Source: Clostridia bacterium
Lineage (GTDB): Bacteria; Bacillota; Clostridia; Oscillospirales; Acutalibacteraceae
DNA length: 8,714 nucleotides
Direction of reading: 5' to 3'
Assembly (NCBI GenBank): GCA_900767015.1
Contig: CAAFXQ010000124.1
Span: forward strand, 1 to 8,714
The notes below the pieces were generated by a model. It did not search any database, had not been told where the DNA came from, and saw only the letters and a list, made by a program, of their open reading frames with translations. Both the position numbers and the translations under genes were made by a program. Shown here one piece after another: positions 1-6,590 of this stretch (positions within the stretch are counted from its first letter, which is position 1; each line of letters opens with the position of its first letter).

Positions 1-38
1 ATTTTTAGTATACTACTCCAGTTCGCTGTTAAATGATT

Positions 39-81
39 CTCCCCTGAAAGGGGAGATGTCAGCTTTGCTGACAGAGGGGTT
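39..81 (+). repeat. Double-hairpin dispersed repeat, copy 1
   Basis: Two perfect adjacent hairpins are visible. CTCCCCT (39-45) pairs with AGGGGAG (49-55) across a GAA loop, and TGTCAGC (57-63) pairs with GCTGACA (67-73) across TTT. A GAGGGGT tail follows. Copies 2 and 3 share this plan of a C-rich/G-rich hairpin, then a TGTCA-type hairpin, then a G-rich tail. Short repeats of this kind are, as I recall, scattered in intergenic regions of gut Clostridia; a non-autonomous mobile origin is inference. Confidence 0.65.
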
Positions 82-122
82 ACCGGCTTCCCGTCAGTAC
101 AAGGTTTAATTCTGCTTAGGTT

Positions 123-166
123 ACTCCCTCCGACGGCTGACGCCGCCACCTCCCTCACGAGGGAGG
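123..166 (-). repeat. Double-hairpin dispersed repeat, copy 2 (reverse orientation)
   Basis: Read on the plus strand this copy runs tail first: ACTCCCTC (123-130), then an imperfect GC-rich hairpin (about 132-147), then CCTCCCT (149-155) paired with AGGGAGG (160-166). The order of parts is the reverse of copies 1 and 3. ACTCCCTC at 123-130 is the exact reverse complement of GAGGGAGT at 236-243 in copy 3, so copies 2 and 3 together make one large inverted repeat. Confidence 0.65.
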
Positions 167-202
167 CTCATTTTAGCGCCTCTTTTAGAACAATAGCATT
201 TG

Positions 203-243
203 GCTCCCTGGTGAGGGAGCTGTCACGAAGTGACTGAGGGAGT
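203..243 (+). repeat. Double-hairpin dispersed repeat, copy 3
   Basis: GCTCCCT (203-209) pairs with AGGGAGC (214-220) across GGTG. GTCAC (222-226) then pairs with GTGAC (230-234) across GAA, and the unit closes with TGAGGGAGT. It has the same architecture as copy 1 and faces copy 2. The loops differ between copies while the stems stay paired, which fits conservation of the structure. Confidence 0.65.
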
Positions 244-358
244 CTCGACAAACTAAAATTTATTGCTCAGCTTACAGTTCGGGCACTTTGCTTTCAACCA
301 AGTACCGTGTACCCGGACTTGTCACAATTCAACAAATAATAATTTTTTTCCTAAACGG

Positions 359-387
359 TTGATTTTTTGAAAGATGTGTGATACAAT
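359..387 (+). promoter_or_regulatory. Sigma-A promoter of rpmE
   Basis: TTGATT (359-364) and TACAAT (382-387) are separated by 17 bp. TGA immediately before the -10 box gives an extended -10 (TGnTACAAT). The predicted transcript would start near 394 and leave a leader of about 37 nt before rpmE. The ribosome binding site GAGGTGA (418-424) lies 6 nt before the ATG. Confidence 0.8.
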
Positions 388-430
388 GTCGATTGCTAAA
401 TGGGTAATGTTCGAAATGAGGTGAAATATA

Positions 431-640
431 ATGAAAGATTCTATCCATCCCAATTATGAGCAGACTACGGTAAGATGTGCCTGCGGTGCGGTTTTTGAGA
501 CCGGTTCAACCAAAAAGGATATGCGTGTTGATATTTGCTCCAACTGCCATCCGTACTTCACCGGTAAGCAGAAGCTTGTTGATACCGGCGGACGTGTTGA
601 CCGCTTCAATAAGCGCTTCAATCTCAACAAGACCAAATAA
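431..640 (+). CDS. rpmE: Large ribosomal subunit protein bL31 (zinc-binding form)
   Basis: This 69-residue protein belongs to the L31 family, which sits at the central protuberance of the 50S subunit and helps bridge to 30S. It opens with the characteristic KDSIHPNY segment. It carries four cysteines, C16, C18, C36 and C39, in the CxC...CxxC arrangement of the zinc-binding (C+) paralogue, so zinc binding is expected. The HPYFTGKQK and VDRFNKRF segments near the C-terminus are typical of the family and the length is normal. The start is supported by GAGGTGA 6 nt upstream and by a strong promoter, and a terminator follows directly. It is therefore probably a single-gene transcript. In bacteria with both L31 types, the C+ form is the one used when zinc is plentiful. 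Confidence 0.97.
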   Translation: MKDSIHPNYEQTTVRCACGAVFETGSTKKDMRVDICSNCHPYFTGKQKLVDTGGRVDRFNKRFNLNKTK

Positions 641-662
641 TCAGCGTTATAACTGAGTAAAT

Positions 663-695
663 AGACGGCACATATCTTGTACCGTCTTATTTTCT
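663..695 (+). terminator. Rho-independent terminator of rpmE
   Basis: AGACGG (663-668) pairs with CCGTCT (682-687). After one mismatch, ACA (670-672) pairs with TGT (678-680). A T-rich tail (TTATTTTC) follows. The hairpin begins 22 nt after the rpmE stop codon and ends only about 15 nt before the next start codon. Confidence 0.75.
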
Positions 696-710
696 TTATA
701 TGGTGATTTT

Positions 711-1331
711 ATGAGTGAATATAAAACCGTTTTAAACGAAGCGGCGGACGAATTTGTTGTCAAAAAGTCCCGCTTCATCGGCTATGTCAAGCCGGTTAAA
801 ACCGCTGATGAGGCGGTCGGATTTATCAATGCAATCAAATCAAAGCATTGGGACGCCACCCATAATGTGTATGCCTATGTATTGCGGGACGGTCAGACAA
901 GGCGGTACAGCGATGACGGCGAACCGCAGGGGACAGCCGGTATTCCCGTGCTCGACGTGCTTTTAAAAGAGGAGCTGACGGACGTCTGCGTGGTGGCAAC
1001 AAGATATTTTGGCGGAATTATGCTCGGTGCCGGCGGCCTTGTCAGAGCGTACTCCCATACGGCAAAAATTGCTGTTGACGCCGGTGGAATTATCACGATG
1101 GCGCTTTGTAAAATCGCAAAGGTCACCTGCGACTACAATTTTTACGGCAGACTTACCCCGTTGATTGCACAGGCGGGCGGCATTGTCGAAAACACCGAGT
1201 ACGCCGACAGCGTCACCGTTACGTTCCGGATTCACGAAGCTGCTTACGAAAAACTCAGTCTCGATATCATTGATAAAAGCAACGGAAAGTTCCGAAGTGA
1301 GATTGTTGACGAAAAATTTTCCCAAATCTGA
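711..1331 (+). CDS. yigZ: YigZ / IMPACT family protein (UPF0029)
   Basis: This 206-residue protein belongs to the YigZ/IMPACT family. The N-terminal domain (about 1-125) carries the two diagnostic signatures: SDDGEPQGTAGIP at 67-79 and ATRYFGGIMLGAGGLVRAY at 96-114. The C-terminal part (about 135-195) fits the ferredoxin-like DUF1949 domain, which is related to the EF-G domain IV/V fold. Family members are cytosolic. Eukaryotic IMPACT regulates the GCN2 stress kinase through its RWD domain, which is absent here, and the role of the bacterial form is poorly defined, with links to RNA or ribosomes only suggested. The ATG is preceded by a weak GGTGA with just 4 nt spacing, and I see no separate promoter between the rpmE terminator and the gene. 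It may depend on read-through. Family assignment is firm; function is not. Confidence 0.92.
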   Translation: MSEYKTVLNEAADEFVVKKSRFIGYVKPVKTADEAVGFINAIKSKHWDATHNVYAYVLRDGQTRRYSDDGEPQGTAGIPVLDVLLKEELTDVCVVATRYFGGIMLGAGGLVRAYSHTAKIAVDAGGIITMALCKIAKVTCDYNFYGRLTPLIAQAGGIVENTEYADSVTVTFRIHEAAYEKLSLDIIDKSNGKFRSEIVDEKFSQI

Positions 1332-1399
1332 TTTTTTTCTTGTCTTTAAGGGGGAAAACCCGAAAAACGGTGTATATATAAGTAGGCGGGTGATGAAAA
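1332..1399 (+). promoter_or_regulatory. yigZ-dgt spacer with dgt ribosome binding site
   Basis: This 68-bp spacer contains a T-run right after the yigZ stop, a short GGG/CCC dyad, and an AT-rich TGTATATATA stretch (1371-1380) that could be a -10 region, but it has no matching -35 box. GGGTGA (1388-1393) sits 6 nt before the dgt ATG at 1400 and fixes that start. No confident terminator or promoter is visible. Confidence 0.45.
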
Positions 1400-2398
1400 A
1401 TGAGTACCGTAAGAGAGAAAACGCTCGAGAACGAAAGAAAAAACGTCTCCGGATACGGAATGCTTTGTATGAATACAAAAGGACGTCAGCGGCCCGAGCC
1501 GGAATGTGAAATCCGGACGGCGTATCAGCGTGACCGTGACCGCATCATTCATTGTAACGCTTTTCGTCGTCTCAAGCATAAAACACAAGTTTTTCTGTCG
1601 CCCGACAGTGACCATTACCGAACAAGGCTGACCCATACGCTTGAGGTGTCGCAGATTGCAAGAACGATTGCGGTCGGTCTTTCGCTCAACGAAAACCTTA
1701 CCGAAGCGATCGCCTTGGGACACGATCTCGGTCATACACCGTTCGGTCACGCAGGGGAAAGAGCACTCAATGAGGTGTTCCCCGGCGGCTTCCGGCATTA
1801 TGAGCAAAGTCTGCGTGTGGTTGACCTGATTGAAAATGACGGCGCAGGACTGAACCTGACTTATGAAGTGAGAAACGGAATTCTCTGCCATACGAAAGGC
1901 ACGCCGGCCAAGACGCTTGAGGGAAGAATCGTGAAGCTTGCCGACCGGATCGCCTATATCAATCACGATATCGACGACGCAATCCGGGGCGGAGTCATCA
2001 GCGAAAAAAGCCTGCCGGACTACTGCGTGAATATTTTAGGAAAAACGAAAAGCCAAAGAATCAACACCTTGGTTCTTTCGGCGATCAACAACACGAAAGA
2101 TGAAATTGTGCTTGACCCGGACGTTCAGGCGGCGTTTGACGACCTGCATCAGTTTATGTTCGATATGGTGTATACGAACCCGGTCTGCAAAAGCGAGGAA
2201 AGTAAAGCAATTTCCATGATTCAAAGCCTTTACCGCTTTTTCAGCGAGCACCCGGAGGAGCTTCCGAACGAATATATCAAAATCGCCTGGAAAGAGGGAG
2301 CCGAACGGGCGGCGTGCGATTATATCGCCGGCATGACCGACGGCTATGCGGTGAAAACCTTTTCAAATTATTTTATCCCCGGCTCCTGGCAGGGGTAA
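1400..2398 (+). CDS. dgt: Deoxyguanosinetriphosphate triphosphohydrolase-like HD-domain protein
   Basis: Dgt-type enzymes hydrolyse dNTPs to the deoxynucleoside plus tripolyphosphate and so tune dNTP pools. This 332-residue protein has the family's N-terminal block IIHCNAFRRLKHKTQV (49-64) followed by DHYRTRLTHTLEVSQIAR (71-88). The HD metal-binding residues are H79, the H108-D109 pair in GHDLGHTPFGH, and D182 in KLADRIAY. All catalytic residues appear intact. The length matches the shorter Gram-positive class rather than the roughly 500-residue enterobacterial enzyme, so strict dGTP preference should not be assumed. It lies upstream of dnaG and sigA in the same orientation, an order I recall from many Clostridia, which fits a link between dNTP supply and replication. 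A 180-bp inverted-repeat element begins 3 bp after its stop codon. Confidence 0.94.
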   Translation: MSTVREKTLENERKNVSGYGMLCMNTKGRQRPEPECEIRTAYQRDRDRIIHCNAFRRLKHKTQVFLSPDSDHYRTRLTHTLEVSQIARTIAVGLSLNENLTEAIALGHDLGHTPFGHAGERALNEVFPGGFRHYEQSLRVVDLIENDGAGLNLTYEVRNGILCHTKGTPAKTLEGRIVKLADRIAYINHDIDDAIRGGVISEKSLPDYCVNILGKTKSQRINTLVLSAINNTKDEIVLDPDVQAAFDDLHQFMFDMVYTNPVCKSEESKAISMIQSLYRFFSEHPEELPNEYIKIAWKEGAERAACDYIAGMTDGYAVKTFSNYFIPGSWQG

Positions 2399-2401
2399 GG
2401 A

Positions 2402-2581
2402 CAATGCGGAATTCGTAATGCGTAATGCGGAATTGCGGGAAAGTTTTTGCTAAGCCGCAGTATTCCGCCGCATGGCGAGTTTCAGTATAAATATAGATAA
2501 TGACTTTCTTGGCGGGAAGTTGGTGCGGCGAGGTACAAGCCTCCCCGCAATTGCGCATTACGCATTACGAATTACGAATTG
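2402..2581. mobile_element. MITE-like element with 38-bp terminal inverted repeats
   Basis: The left arm 2402-2439 and right arm 2544-2581 are reverse complements at 35 of 38 positions, and the inner 30 bp match at 29 of 30. The arms carry iterated TAATGCG/CGCATTA units and end in AATTGCGGG or its complement. The interior (2440-2543) has no reading frame of note and keeps partial complementarity (CCGCCGC near 2465-2471 against GCGGCG at 2525-2530), so a transcript could fold into one long hairpin. I see no clear target site duplication. The element fills almost the whole dgt-dnaG gap and stops 4 bp before the dnaG ribosome binding site. It resembles intergenic AATTCGTAATGCG-type repeats that I recall from gut Clostridia; non-autonomous mobility is inferred. 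Confidence 0.8.
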
Positions 2582-2597
2582 AAATGGGGGTGTTTTT

Positions 2598-4370
2598 GTG
2601 GCTCGGTTCAGCGATGAATTTTTGTCTGAGCTTCGGATGAGATGTGATATTGAACAGATTATCTCGTCTTATGTTCCTCTTCGGCGCAGAGGAAAAAATC
2701 TTGTCGGTCTTTGTCCGTTCCATAACGAAAAAACACCGTCGTTTACCGTCTACCCCGAAACCGAAAGCTTTTACTGTTTCGGCTGTGCGGCGGGCGGTGA
2801 GGTTATCAGCTTTATCAGGCGAATCGAAAACCTCGATTATGTGGAAGCGGTGCGTTTTCTTTGCGAAAGAGCCGGTATGAATATGCCCGAGGACGGGTAC
2901 GATACAAGTCTTGCCCAAAAGAGAAAGCGAATGTATGAAATCAACCGGGAGGCGGCAAGGTTTTTCCATGAAACCCTCTTTTCCCCCGAGGGGAAAGCGG
3001 GACTTGATTACTATAAAAGCCGTGGGTACAGCAAAAAGACCCTCGTCCGTTTCGGAATGGGGTATGCGCCGAACGACTGGCGCAAGCTTCTTTTTCATAT
3101 GAAAGAAAAGGGCTATTCGTACGAGGAGCTGTACGACGCAAATCTTGCCAACAAAAGCGAAAAAAACGGCAAGGTGAATTTTTACGACAACTTCAGAAAC
3201 CGGGTCATCGTGCCGATCATCGACCCGAGAGGGAACGTTGTGGCGTTCGGCGGACGGGTGCTTGACGACAGCAAGCCGAAATATGTCAACACCTCCGATA
3301 CCCTTGTATATAAAAAGAGTCTCGGTGTTTTCGGGCTGAACTTTGCGAAAAATTCGAAAGAAAAGTCGCTGATTCTGGTTGAGGGCTATATGGACGCCAT
3401 CTCGCTTCATCAGGCAGGCTTTGATAATGCGATCGCCTGTCTCGGGACGGCGCTGACGAGTGAAATGGCGCATCTTCTTTCCCGCTATACCGACGAAATC
3501 ATTCTTTCCTACGACGCCGACGAAGCCGGTCAGAAAGCGACGCAGCGGGCTATCGGTATCTTTTCTTCTATCGGAATGAAGCTTCGGGTACTGCAGCTTT
3601 CCGGCGGCAAGGATCCGGACGAAATCCTCAAAAAATACGGACCCGAACGGTTCCGGAGCCTGATTGACGGCGCATCGAACGATATTGAATTTGAGCTTTT
3701 GAAAGCGAAAAAGGATTTTGACCTTGCGACTTCCGACGGCAAGATGAAATATCTGACAAAAGCGTGCGAGATTCTTGCCGATACGGGTGACTCGATAGCG
3801 CAGGATATCTACGCTTCGAAATTAGCCGAGGAGCTTGCCGTTGAAAAGCAGACGGTAACCGTCCGGATCGGACAGCTGCGGCGCAGGAAAATGAATGTCC
3901 GCCAAAAGCAGAAATTCAGCGCAATCGAGCAAAAAACGCTGACTGAAACGAACCGGGAAGCGCTCAGAACCGGAAAGCCGATACGGGTTTTAAAAGCGGA
4001 AAAGCGTATTCTTTCTTTGCTTTTCCAAAACCCCGATTTTCTGCCTCTTCTTGACGGAAAAATCGACACCGACGATTTCTCGGACGAGACGAACAAAAAG
4101 CTTTTCACCGTTCTTTCTGAAAAAATCAAAAACGGCGACAGCCTTGAACTCGGGTGTTTTGCCGAAACGCTTTCAGACAGCGAAATGAGCGTCTTTGTCT
4201 CTCTTGTGCGAAGTGCCGACGGGCTTACATCAACAAAAAAAGAATTTTCCGACTGTATAAATGTTATCCTTGCGGAGAAAAACAAAGACGGAAAAGTTTT
4301 GCCCGGTCAGATGAACGACGAAGAATTTTCGAAAGCGTTCGATAAATTTAAACCGAAAAAAGACAATTGA
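2598..4370 (+). CDS. dnaG: DNA primase
   Basis: DnaG makes the RNA primers used by the replisome and works with the DnaB/DnaC-type helicase at the fork. The 590-residue protein has the expected order of domains. The N-terminal CHC2 zinc-binding domain contains C39-P-F-H42 and C60-F-G-C63. The central TOPRIM catalytic core has the acidic residues E262 in LVEGYMD and D306/D308 in SYDADEAG. A C-terminal region (about 440-590) occupies the position of the helicase-binding domain. The length is close to the roughly 600 residues usual in Bacillota. The start is GTG at 2598, chosen because GGGGGTG (2586-2592) lies 5 nt upstream and the sequence ARFSDEFLSEL is a normal DnaG N-terminus. It is followed 36 bp later by sigA. 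No clear promoter is seen directly upstream apart from the MITE-like element. Confidence 0.97.
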   Translation: MARFSDEFLSELRMRCDIEQIISSYVPLRRRGKNLVGLCPFHNEKTPSFTVYPETESFYCFGCAAGGEVISFIRRIENLDYVEAVRFLCERAGMNMPEDGYDTSLAQKRKRMYEINREAARFFHETLFSPEGKAGLDYYKSRGYSKKTLVRFGMGYAPNDWRKLLFHMKEKGYSYEELYDANLANKSEKNGKVNFYDNFRNRVIVPIIDPRGNVVAFGGRVLDDSKPKYVNTSDTLVYKKSLGVFGLNFAKNSKEKSLILVEGYMDAISLHQAGFDNAIACLGTALTSEMAHLLSRYTDEIILSYDADEAGQKATQRAIGIFSSIGMKLRVLQLSGGKDPDEILKKYGPERFRSLIDGASNDIEFELLKAKKDFDLATSDGKMKYLTKACEILADTGDSIAQDIYASKLAEELAVEKQTVTVRIGQLRRRKMNVRQKQKFSAIEQKTLTETNREALRTGKPIRVLKAEKRILSLLFQNPDFLPLLDGKIDTDDFSDETNKKLFTVLSEKIKNGDSLELGCFAETLSDSEMSVFVSLVRSADGLTSTKKEFSDCINVILAEKNKDGKVLPGQMNDEEFSKAFDKFKPKKDN

Positions 4371-4406
4371 CATAAAAGGAATCCACGGAAAGGTAAGGTA
4401 ATACTT

Positions 4407-5498
4407 ATGGAAAACAATGAAAAGAAACTGATGATGAAAGCGCTGATTGAAAAGGGTAAGGCGGCAGGTAAAATCGACCTGACCGACATCGATGCCCTTA
4501 CGATTGAAGCCGACCTTGAGGTTGAAGACATTGAAAAGATCTATACCGAGCTTGAGGCGAACAACGTTGAGGTTGTTGAGCCGACAGATGCGGACGTTTT
4601 TGACAACATCACGATGGATATTGATATCCCGAAGGACTACGAAAGCGCCGCTCCGGTTTCCGACAGCAAAAATATTGCCATTGACGACCCGGTTAAGGTG
4701 TATCTGAAAGAAATCGGCAGAGTACCGCTTTTGTCTCCGGAGGAGGAAATCGAGCTTGCTATCCGGATTAAGGACGGTGACCAGGAAGCCAAGGACAGGC
4801 TGACAAAGGCCAACTTAAGGCTTGTTGTCAGCATCGCCAAACGCTACGTCGGCAGAGGTATGATGTTCCTTGACCTGATTCAGGAGGGAAATTTAGGTCT
4901 TATCAAAGCGGTTGACAAGTTTGATTATACAAAGGGCTTTAAGTTCTCGACCTATGCGACCTGGTGGATTCGTCAGGCGATTACAAGAGCGATTGCCGAC
5001 CAGGGCAGAACGATAAGAATCCCCGTTCATATGGTAGAAACCATCAACAAAGTCAAAAAGACCAGCAATATGCTGCTTCACCGTGACGGCAAGGACCCGA
5101 CGCCCGAGGATATTGCAAAAGAGCTCGGCATGTCCGTTGACAAGGTGCGTGACATTCTTCGCATTTCTCAGGAGCCGGTTTCTCTCGAAACCCCGATCGG
5201 CGAGGAGGAGGACAGCCATTTAGGCGACTTTATTCCCGATGATGACGCCCTTTCACCGGCCGATGCGGCGGCGATGACCTTCTTAAAGGCAAAGGTCAAC
5301 GACGTTCTGGAAACGCTCACGCCGAGAGAGGCCGAGGTTTTGCGGCTTCGTTTCGGTCTTAAGGACGGCACACAGCAGACACTTGAAGAAGTCGGAAACG
5401 CTTTCGGCGTCACAAGAGAGAGAATCCGTCAGATTGAAGCGAAAGCCCTTCGTAAGCTCCGCCACCCGTCAAGAAGCAAGCATCTGAAAGATTTATAA
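4407..5498 (+). CDS. sigA: RNA polymerase primary sigma factor (SigA / RpoD)
   Basis: This is the vegetative sigma factor that directs RNA polymerase to -35/-10 promoters. The 363-residue protein shows an acidic N-terminal region (about 1-90, region 1.1-like) and region 1.2 from D93 (DPVKVYLKEIGRVPLL). Region 2 starts near residue 137 (LRLVVSIAKRYVGRGMMFLD), with the DNA-melting and -10 recognition segment around 180-210 (TWWIRQAITRAIADQGRTIR). Region 3 follows, and region 4.2 has its helix-turn-helix from about 326 (LEEVGNAFGVTRERIRQIE), ending in KLRHPSRSKHL. Every conserved block appears intact and the length is close to B. subtilis SigA (371). AAGG at 4395-4398 precedes the ATG by 8 nt. 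The 36-bp gap from dnaG indicates co-transcription, the Gram-positive form of the macromolecular synthesis operon. No terminator follows before the next gene. Confidence 0.98.
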   Translation: MENNEKKLMMKALIEKGKAAGKIDLTDIDALTIEADLEVEDIEKIYTELEANNVEVVEPTDADVFDNITMDIDIPKDYESAAPVSDSKNIAIDDPVKVYLKEIGRVPLLSPEEEIELAIRIKDGDQEAKDRLTKANLRLVVSIAKRYVGRGMMFLDLIQEGNLGLIKAVDKFDYTKGFKFSTYATWWIRQAITRAIADQGRTIRIPVHMVETINKVKKTSNMLLHRDGKDPTPEDIAKELGMSVDKVRDILRISQEPVSLETPIGEEEDSHLGDFIPDDDALSPADAAAMTFLKAKVNDVLETLTPREAEVLRLRFGLKDGTQQTLEEVGNAFGVTRERIRQIEAKALRKLRHPSRSKHLKDL

Positions 5499-5521
5499 TT
5501 CTTCTGACGGGAGGGAAACAC

Positions 5522-5559
5522 ATGACAAAAGCAAAAAAATAATCGCCGTTTGTGCCGCT
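5522..5559 (+). other. Out-of-frame N-terminus of the GH43 gene with A7 slippery heptamer
   Basis: GGGAGGG (5509-5515) lies 6 nt before ATG 5522, an excellent start site. That frame reads M-T-K-A-K-K and then TAA (5540-5542). The body of the GH43 protein is in the next frame. One extra A in the A7 run (5533-5539) would give MTKAKKIIAVCAALLAAAAG, a textbook signal sequence joined seamlessly to the body. The run is phased A_AAA_AAA, the X_XXY_YYZ pattern, so a -1 ribosomal slip or polymerase slippage would also restore the frame. A plain one-base deletion or an assembly error in the homopolymer is the simplest alternative. Confidence 0.75.
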
Positions 5560-6525
5560 TTGCTTGCTGCGGCGGCAGGTATCACCGTGGGAGTGTTGTA
5601 TATGACAGGGGTAATACGGTACGCCAAGCCCGCCGAAAGTCAGGACGGCGCCTATCTGTTCGTGCATTTCGTCGGGAACGAGCCGGAAAAGGAGCGAATT
5701 CATTTTGCGGTAAGTCAGGACGGCTACAACTTTAGGGAGCTTAACCGCAGCGAACCGATTATCACACAGACAAAGGGCAAGCAGTGCGTGCGCGACCCGT
5801 ACATAGTAAGAGGCGAGGACGGCTTCTTTTATATCATCGGCACGGACATGAAAAGCGAGGAGGGCTGGACAAGCAATCATGCGCTTGTGACGTGGAAGTC
5901 GGAAGACCTCGTGACGTGGACGGACGAAACGATACTCGATATCCGTGACTTCGGCGGCGAATTCAAGAACACCAACCGTGCGTGGGCGCCGCAGGCAATT
6001 TATGACAGCGAAAAGGGTCAGTATATGGTCTATTGGGCAAACTCAACCGAGGAGGACGACGTTGCTGCCATGTACTACGCTTATACAAGCGACTTTAAGA
6101 CGATGACAAAGCCGCAGCTTCTTTACAGGCGTGAGGGCATTCAGACTATTGACGGCGATATCGTCTATAACGAAAAGAACGGTAAGTATTATATGTATTT
6201 CAAGCACGACGAGGATCAGACGATTGCCTACGTCACCGCCGACAAGCCGAACGGTCCGTACAGTGAGGAGTCGGTAGTCGTCTCGCTTGCACCGTCGGGT
6301 GTTGAGGGCAGTACGATGTACAATATCACCGGCACGGACACATGGGTCATGATTATGGACGAGTACGGAAAAAACCGCTTCTTTATGCAGCAGACGACCG
6401 ACTTCGAAAATTTCACAAAGGTGAAACGAAGCGACTATTGCCTTGGTGAAAACCCGAGACACGGAAGCGTTCTCAAAATCACCGACAGCGAGTATGAGAC
6501 TCTTATGAACGCTTTCGGAAAGTAA
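5560..6525 (+). CDS. GH43-like five-bladed beta-propeller glycosidase, secreted or membrane-anchored
   Basis: The open frame from TTG 5560 gives 321 residues that look like a glycoside hydrolase family 43 protein (arabinofuranosidase, xylosidase or arabinanase type). Propeller-blade signatures recur: FAVSQDGYNF, VRDPYIVRGEDGFFYIIGTD, AWAPQAIYDSEKGQYMVYW, DGDIVYNEKNGKYYMYFK and RHGSVLKI. Numbered from TTG, likely catalytic acids are D79 (RDP motif, general base), D198 or D200 (IDGDIV, pKa modulator) and E249 (VEGS, general acid), with H301 as the usual central histidine. Substrate cannot be told from sequence alone. The hydrophobic N-terminus (LLAAAAGITVGVLYMTG) is a signal or anchor segment whose positively charged start lies in another frame at 5522. 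TTG 5560 has no ribosome binding site, and ATG 5602 would lose the signal sequence. It lies close downstream of sigA with no terminator between them, so co-transcription is likely. Confidence 0.8.
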   Translation: MLAAAAGITVGVLYMTGVIRYAKPAESQDGAYLFVHFVGNEPEKERIHFAVSQDGYNFRELNRSEPIITQTKGKQCVRDPYIVRGEDGFFYIIGTDMKSEEGWTSNHALVTWKSEDLVTWTDETILDIRDFGGEFKNTNRAWAPQAIYDSEKGQYMVYWANSTEEDDVAAMYYAYTSDFKTMTKPQLLYRREGIQTIDGDIVYNEKNGKYYMYFKHDEDQTIAYVTADKPNGPYSEESVVVSLAPSGVEGSTMYNITGTDTWVMIMDEYGKNRFFMQQTTDFENFTKVKRSDYCLGENPRHGSVLKITDSEYETLMNAFGK

Positions 6526-6538
6526 TCCAATAAACAAA

Positions 6539-6590
6539 AACTCACATTCAAAGCCGAAAAAAGGCAGGTGAATGTGAGTTTTATTTTTTA
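6539..6590. terminator. Bidirectional terminator between the GH43 gene and xre
   Basis: AACTCACATTCA (6539-6550) pairs perfectly with TGAATGTGAGTT (6569-6580), and inside it GCC (6553-6555) pairs with GGC (6563-6565) across an A-rich loop. The plus strand continues TTATTTTTTA. On the minus strand the same stem is followed by TTTGTTTATT. It can therefore end both convergent genes; the last bases also encode the end of the minus-strand xre gene. Confidence 0.88.

Larger units (their letters stand above)
1..358. other. Non-coding region with dispersed repeats upstream of rpmE
   Basis: No convincing gene is visible in this stretch on either strand. It holds three double-hairpin repeat units (39-81, 123-166, 203-243), listed separately. 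The remaining sequence (about 244-358) is AT-rich and ends in a T-run just before the rpmE promoter. The first 38 bases could be the 3' flank of an upstream gene outside the window, but nothing identifies it. The stable hairpins could act as transcription terminators for that neighbour; this is inference. Confidence 0.6.

Noticed and set aside
39..243. CRISPR array in the repeats upstream of rpmE
   Set aside because: The units are only three, differ in sequence, vary in orientation and lack uniform spacers; no cas gene is present.
963..1478. Minus-strand open frame of 171 codons across yigZ and the dgt start
   Set aside because: It is antisense to two well-supported genes, spans their intergenic gap and has no family signature.
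2463..2501. Promoter for dnaG inside the MITE-like element (TATAAA 2486-2491 or GATAAT 2496-2501)
   Set aside because: The -10-like boxes are plausible, but the -35 positions at 16-18 bp are poor matches, so it stays unproven.
2565..3473. Long minus-strand open frame (302 codons) opposite dnaG
   Set aside because: It lies fully antisense to a dnaG with intact zinc and TOPRIM motifs, shows no recognisable domain, and its existence is explained by the codon bias of the real gene.
5410..5880. Minus-strand open frame of 156 codons across the sigA-GH43 junction
   Set aside because: It is antisense to the conserved end of SigA and the GH43 start, with no domain and no ribosome binding site noted.
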